From Platycnemis pennipes (taxonomy: Eukaryota; Arthropoda; Insecta; Odonata; Platycnemididae), in assembly GCA_933228895.1 (NCBI GenBank), contig OW121855.1, positions 73,246,698-73,310,697 of the forward strand: DNA of 64,000 nt. Reading direction: 5' to 3'. A program made the translations under genes and the position numbers. This document shows positions 59,392-64,000 of the stretch, piece by piece; within the stretch, counting starts at the first letter, position 1; the number at the start of each line of letters is the position of its first letter. The notes beneath the pieces are model-generated. The model was not told the DNA's origin. It saw nothing but the letters and a program-made list of their open reading frames with translations, and ran no database searches.

Positions 59392-59452
59392 GGTGAAGTT
59401 CGGTGTTCCCTTGGACGAAGTCTGCAAAAATGACATTCCGGGGCCATTATTG
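59392..59452 (+). CDS. Putative internal exon of a RhoGAP-domain protein
   Basis: A 61-bp segment is bounded by a strong acceptor (ttttttctttttctgacag) and a consensus donor (gtgagtag). One base completes a codon, then 20 codons read VKFGVPLDEVCKNDIPGPLL with no stop, leaving phase 0 at the donor. FGVPLxxxC...(I)P.(P)LL is the wording at the N-terminal edge of RhoGAP domains, which stimulate GTP hydrolysis on Rho-family GTPases; an ARHGAP20-like protein is one possibility. I found no neighbouring exon within the window, so flanking introns would be long. Alternatives: a chance splice-like segment or a pseudoexon. The sequence and splice sites are seen; the family call is inference from a short peptide. 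Confidence 0.5.
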
Positions 59453-59957
59453 GTGAGTAGATAGATTTGTTTTTTTTTCATATATCTTTCATACAGAAGG
59501 TCTTACTGTGTAATTTTTCGTTTGTTTGAAATTGATATGGCCAAGTATCTCGGTAGGAAATAGTTGAATACGGTCCTTTTGGTTGATAAGTATATCTTGT
59601 TTACATTCATCTTCTAGACGGAGATGCAGTAAGCGTCTGTTAGGCTAATCTTCGTCGACCGGTCATGTACATGTTTTCTTTAAATGATAATGCAAAAAAA
59701 ACCGTGTTCAGGGGGAGAGAATTGGGATTCTGGTGTTTATCCTGTGTTAACATCCTAACTCCAGTGATATCTTGTATGCTTTCACGGTTATCGCATTTTG
59801 TTATTTCCCTTGTTTCTTGTATTTTTTACGCAATCGAGGAGACGCGGTTGTCTTTTGAGTTACGTTTACGGCTTCTTAGTAGATGTTTCCGGGTTCAAAT
59901 GTTTGAGAATAAAAAGGGCACACTTGGCTAAAACCTAAGCGACTGAATTTCTGAGTA
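59453..59957. other. Non-coding stretch, possible intron
   Basis: No exon-like segment recognised downstream of the putative RhoGAP exon. Confidence 0.45.
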
Positions 59958-60250
59958 CCAGACCATTATGGACTATAAGAAAGAAGGATAAAAATAGCCC
60001 GTCGTCTTTTGAGATTTGGATATGGAGAAGGAAAGGAAATGGATTGAGGAAATTTTAGGAGAAGAATGTTTAAATGGACGGAAGAGATTGTAATGGGCCA
60101 GGATGGCTTGAAGGATGTGGTAGAGAGGAAAATTCTGGGCAAGGGTGAAGGGAGGTGAAGAACGACTGGTTTGGATAGAATCGGGAGAGATTGGAAGTAT
60201 GCGGAACGTGAGGAGGATAGGGATCTTGAGCAGAATTGTATGTCCATGTA
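59958..60250 (+). pseudogene. LINE ORF2 C-terminal fragment, frameshifted
   Basis: On plus, three frames in succession read like a LINE C-terminal region: TIRKKDKNSPSSFEIWIWRR, then FKWTEEIVMGQDGLKDVVER, then RRTTGLDRIGRDWKYAEREE before a TAA. The FE.W.WRR and WTE...I..GG/RRTT.LD signatures are common at the ends of arthropod LINE ORF2 proteins. At least two frameshifts and several stops separate the blocks. The family differs in wording from the minus-strand RTE-like tails in this window. Confidence 0.6.
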
Positions 60251-60829
60251 AACCTATCTTCACGAGCCTTTATCGATTTTGACGTTTTCTCTCACATGCC
60301 GATATCGATTCTATTTGTGCGATTTTTAAATTAGATGGCCTGTTAAATTACACATTTAACCCTGCTCGGGAAGACTTCATTAGTTACATTCACCCCTATT
60401 AATAAATTTAATTGATACAGATCTTTTATTTGCACATGTCTAGAGCAAGTTCGATGATATAGTGCCACGCGCAACCCAGAGGTGGCTTGTAGGGTGCTCA
60501 TTAAATGTATCGTCGGTTATTTTCACAGCCTTAATTTGAAGCCGGAATACATATACCTAATAATGAAGTCTCGACTCTGATTATAAATTTGTATTGCGTC
60601 TGCCATCAGACTTGTTCACAAAAACTTTTAGGCGTAAAATTATACTTTGACTAGTTTTCTATTCTAAGCTATTTTTGACGTTGACATGCTAAATATATTA
60701 TTAAATGTTACATTATCAAGTCTCTTAGAACCTTGCTCTTCTACATATATGTCATCGCTTTCTGCTTTTAAAGGATTTCCTCAGTTCTTACGTATCATGT
60801 ACGCACATAATGACTAGGAATTTTCAAAG
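60251..60829. other. Non-coding stretch, nothing recognised
   Basis: AT-rich; no gene or repeat recognised. Confidence 0.5.
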
Positions 60830-61027
60830 TTACCGACAACGACTGGATTCATCCCTGTTTTCGGTTGTGGCTGTCCTTTTCTGGATGGTATAATGCTGCC
60901 GGATGTTTGCATTGATTTCATCGATGAGTTCGGGGTTGGCAAGAACGCTAACCAAGCGATTTCCGGCGAGAGGGCGTAATGTTCTATCGGGGTCAAGGTC
61001 GAGGTCCTAAGCCATGTGGGCCTCCAC
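60830..61027 (-). pseudogene. Unidentified coding remnant with one internal stop
   Basis: On minus the frame reads VEAHMA, a TAG at 61009-61007, then DLDLDPDRTLRPLAGNRL, then VSVLANPELIDEINANIRQH and on to a TAA at 60832-60830. The residues look protein-like, with a plausible Gln-to-stop change at the TAG. The overlapping frame (MTPIEHYALSPEIAWLAF...) is open over the same span but looks less natural. I do not recognise the family. It may be a transposon-derived gene piece or an old exon; low confidence. Confidence 0.3.
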
Positions 61028-61960
61028 TGAAAAAAAATTGGCCCATTTGCTGCGAGCGTATCTTTGAGAAATTAATCACTGGTGACATTCCAAATCGAGT
61101 TTTTTTCCTGTCTCAGCGCCCAGTAAATGCATAAGCATTCAAAATTTGACTTTCGTTGCTAATATAATTTTTCATGTTTGAATGAACCTTACACAAGTTG
61201 AAAATGTTTTCCCTTCATACAACCTTTTAAGTCGATTTTTTCGAGTCTCGCTCGTAGTGCGGAATAATATATTAACCGACCTAGTTAGTGAATTGTCAAG
61301 GAAAAAATTTTTCTCCATAACCAGTTTCATCTTGTATTTATTCGGTGATCGAGTCAAAAAAGCTATTATGCCCATTCTTTGGCAGTTTCTTCTATTACTC
61401 TCCGATAAGAAAGTCCCGGGTGATTATGTAGACAGGTATCTGGTTTGTTTGGGGAGAGATCACCTAGTAAATATCTTTTAATCCTTTGTGATGGCAGCTG
61501 ACGTGCACGAGGAGTCTTGTGCTAAGGTTTTGAAAAACGTTTGAGGCCTGTCGCATTCAGAGAAAGCGCCGATGTCAACGTTCTGTCTCACACACCCTTT
61601 ATTTGTCGAGATAACTTTAATAGCATCCTAAATTTTGCTCTAATCTTGAGCACACAGGCATGAGATACGAGCGAACGTTTTCTGTTGCCCTGGAAAAATG
61701 TTGTCTCGCAGAATTCTTAAATCATTCCGTGTTTGTTTCCTTCTTCGTTCCTTCCCCGCGTTGTTTTTTCTAAGATACTTAGGTTTATGCTGCTCATTAC
61801 TGCTTTCTCTGTCTTTTCTTACCGAAGGACGGAATTTTCTTATTTGTATCTTTATATTTTGCGAAGTTATCTTTATTTAAGTTGTTTCCTGAATCGTGCA
61901 GACGTTATGATGTGGTGGAATAATAAAGGGAAAACCTTAATGGCATGAAAATAAAGTAGT
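61028..61960. other. Non-coding stretch
   Basis: Overlapping frames on both strands at 61,172-61,481 and 61,698-61,948 are T-rich and unsupported. Confidence 0.5.
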
Positions 61961-62015
61961 GGTGACAACTGCATTGATTAAAGTTAACTAGGTATCGTTT
62001 GCAAGAATCCATTTT
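61961..62015. repeat. Direct repeat, copy 1 (~55 bp)
   Basis: 'ggtgacaactgcattgatta' 'aagttaactaggtatcgttt' 'gcaagaatccatt' recurs at 62,409-62,460 with few changes. On minus both copies encode a similar peptide (CKRYLVNFNQCSCH and LQRYLVNFHQCSCH), which suggests pieces of one unidentified dispersed element. Confidence 0.65.
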
Positions 62016-62408
62016 ATGTCCTGGTAGTAAGTATTTCGTATTTCTATTGTCCAATGCCCTTTTATGGGTATTTGGCTGTCCAAACACGTTGGTTTCGCTC
62101 GTCAAAGTAGAACAGGAAGAAAAATTGTTCCTTTAAAAAAAAATATTTCAATATGGTATGAAAGGACAACCAGCTAACTCAAAGAATTTTGCTCCGCCAT
62201 GATTAAGGCGTTAATTTCATTCAGAGCTTAAATTCCCCCCTCCAATCAAACAGGTTTCCTTCAAAGCCACGTTCCCTGTAGGACTCTCACCAGTTCAACG
62301 AAATTGGTTTTCTCAGAGCGCTCTAATTAATGTTTACTGGATGCGTTCTTCCAATTTTAGAATACTGATCCCCCTTTGAGCTTTCGGTATCCTCCACTAA
62401 CTTGAAGA
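62016..62408. other. Interval between the two direct repeats
   Basis: No gene recognised; it may be the rest of the element whose ends or internal pieces are the two direct repeats. Confidence 0.4.
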
Positions 62409-62460
62409 GGTGACAACTGCATTGATGAAAGTTAACTAGGTATCTTTGCAAGAATCCATT
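62409..62460. repeat. Direct repeat, copy 2 (~52 bp)
   Basis: It matches copy 1 at 61,961 apart from a few substitutions and a one-base deletion (gtatctttgc versus gtatcgtttgc). Confidence 0.65.
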
Positions 62461-62892
62461 CACTTTTTCCTTTCCATAATTAGTCAAGATATGTAATAGG
62501 AGTGTCAATGACTCCGAATTACCCTCTGCTCTTAGGATTACTTCTTCGTTATGATATTTCAGTTTTCAACTTTTTCCTTAACATCATTAATGGTCGCTAT
62601 AGATCCAGTGAAATCTTCAGTTTATTCCCGTCGTTTAAAACTCGAAACGAATTTTATTTCCATGCACCCATTAGTCGTCTTTCCATATGCCAAGATCCGA
62701 TCCCTTCCATCCCTTATATGTACCTTTCCTCCCGGTCTGAAGCGCCTATTTGTGTCGAAACAGACTTGAAAACACGCATGGTCCCTGGATTACTACTTTC
62801 CGTTCACATTCAATTTTTTCCTTGCTATTTCCCCTGAAATACATATCTGCGCATTTATTGCATCCTCGTCTCTTCAAACCATTAGCGACTAC
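62461..62892. other. Non-coding stretch, nothing recognised
   Basis: Overlapping frames in T-rich sequence without a recognisable domain. Confidence 0.5.
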
Positions 62893-63220
62893 CCAGGGTT
62901 TAAGTTAGTGCGGCGGGTATATTACTGGTCTCTCGCCACTTGAGCACGAGTTCGATTCCCGTCAATGGCAGAGATTTTTCAGTTGTATATTGGTCCCTAC
63001 TTGACTTGTGTGTGATCCCTAGACTTCTGTTACGCTTGAAGCGAGGTACTCCGTCCGTCAGATGAGACGTTAAATACTGGCGCCTCTCGTTAAGAGCAGG
63101 CTAATGCCAACATTGGTTTTTTTCTCCCCTCTTACTCCACTTTCGGAACTTCTAACTCTGTCCCCTTTTCCACCTATCCTAAATGGGGCAAATGAACTTG
63201 GTTGTCTGTCGCCTTACGTG
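62893..63220 (+). repeat. SINE-1 copy, full length
   Basis: The head has B box 'gagttcgattcccg'. It is followed by 'tcaatggcagagatttttca', 'ggtactccgtccgtcagatg', 'agacgttaaatactggcgcc', 'tctcgttaagagcaggctaa', 'tgccaacattggtttttttc', 'cacctatcctaaatggggca' and 'aatgaacttggttgtctgtc' 'gcc'. The end matches the other copies. Confidence 0.85.
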
Positions 63221-64000
63221 AATGATTACTCCTGTGGGAAAGGAAAGGTCACTACATCGTAGGATTGGACTTTAACAGTGGATGCGTCTTTCGACACAGC
63301 ACGATTACCATATGACGATAGCGCGGGCGTGCGCGATGTGAAGGGCCATCCAGCCACTGGTTCACGGCGGATGGGATATTTTGTCGACCAGGCGAAGTTG
63401 CTCGAACGATATGCGTACATCCCTCGCGTGCTTCTTCTGGCGTACCATTGTGAACCGCGACGTGTTTTATGGCGCCCACCGTCGGCCACGCCCCCTTCCC
63501 TCTCCGCTAGATTGCAGTGCCGAAGGCAGTAAATCTCTCCCGAGTTATTTTCGTGGCCGTGAGGTGGCCGTCTCTTTATTTGTATCGCCGCGGCATTTTA
63601 ATTTCGTGTTCGAAGGCTCCCTTCTCCCCCCCCCCGAGAATATGACGGTGTGAGGGTCTCTGCATCCCGTCTGCCGTCTGCAGGATCTTCCTCTCGATCC
63701 GCTACCTTGTTTCAATGGAAGGGTGTTGTAAAGAGTTTTAGTACCGCGTTCGTATTAGTTCCGGCTTTCTTGTCAATAAAGTGATCTCGAGTCCCTCCGG
63801 CGTCGTAGGCGTACATTTGGCCAACCGCACGACTGCAATTTTGGTTAAAAAGGTAAATGCCCTTGCGTGGTTCTGATTTAATCTTCTCCCCCAAATTAAT
63901 GTGGAGTTGGATTTTGTTTTTTATCCGACTTCTCAATGGAAAAAAATCTCGTTAAGCTCGCTACTGTCTCGTTTCCCCCCTAGTTTTTGTATGGTATTCG
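63221..64000. other. CpG-rich stretch at the right edge
   Basis: 63,240-63,640 is CpG-rich with long overlapping frames on both strands (for example 63,278-63,532 plus and 63,226-63,489 minus). Neither strand shows a domain, so I do not choose one. It may be a promoter or first-exon area of a gene extending beyond the window. Confidence 0.4.

Noticed and set aside
63226..63532. Overlapping 75-87-codon frames on both strands
   Set aside because: CpG-rich sequence keeps several frames open at once; no frame has a recognisable domain.

Overview
This is an animal nuclear genome window and almost certainly arthropod, probably insect. The base composition is AT-rich, there are no operons, and intergenic DNA is long. 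The window holds APE-type non-LTR retrotransposon remnants, several tRNA-derived SINE families, a hAT-like foldback element and a complete Ty3/Gypsy retrotransposon. The arthropod placement is an inference from repeat style; no host gene pins down the species.

Layout. From 1 to about 19.8 kb the DNA is mostly non-coding, with dispersed SINEs in both orientations, decayed LINE pieces (1.6-1.8 kb and 6.7-7.9 kb, minus strand) and a small inverted-repeat element nested in a SINE (13.68-13.84 kb). At 19,972-22,455 lies a 2.48-kb non-autonomous element. It has perfect 16-bp terminal inverted repeats, an exact 8-bp target duplication and long foldback arms filled with an 18-bp tandem repeat; it sits in the tRNA-like head of an older SINE. 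From 22.5 to 31.8 kb there are more SINEs, an inverted SINE pair and LINE 3' ends.

At 31,815-40,467 there is a structurally complete 8,653-bp LTR retrotransposon. Its two 830-bp LTRs differ, as far as I could read them, only in three homopolymer lengths. It has a 4-bp ATTT duplication, an initiator-tRNA-Met-type primer site, one uninterrupted gag-pol frame and an unusual 2.6-kb non-coding 3' segment containing imperfect stem-loop repeats. This is the only clearly intact protein-coding unit in the window.

From 40.5 kb to the end the pattern returns to SINEs, an internally deleted LINE (42.5-43.8 kb), LINE C-terminal pieces (47.6 kb minus, 60.0 kb plus) and long non-coding DNA. The best host-gene candidate is one 61-bp internal exon at 59,392-59,452 (+), with strong splice sites and a RhoGAP-like peptide. 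If real, most of the right-hand part of the window is intron of a RhoGAP-family gene.

How it fits together: SINEs depend on LINE machinery, and the LINE copies here are all dead. The gypsy element carries all the enzymes needed for its own cycle. Insertions into SINEs give a relative order: SINEs first, then small inverted-repeat elements and the hAT-like element, with the LTR element probably youngest. Boundaries of degenerate repeats are approximate; they were found by eye, without alignment software.
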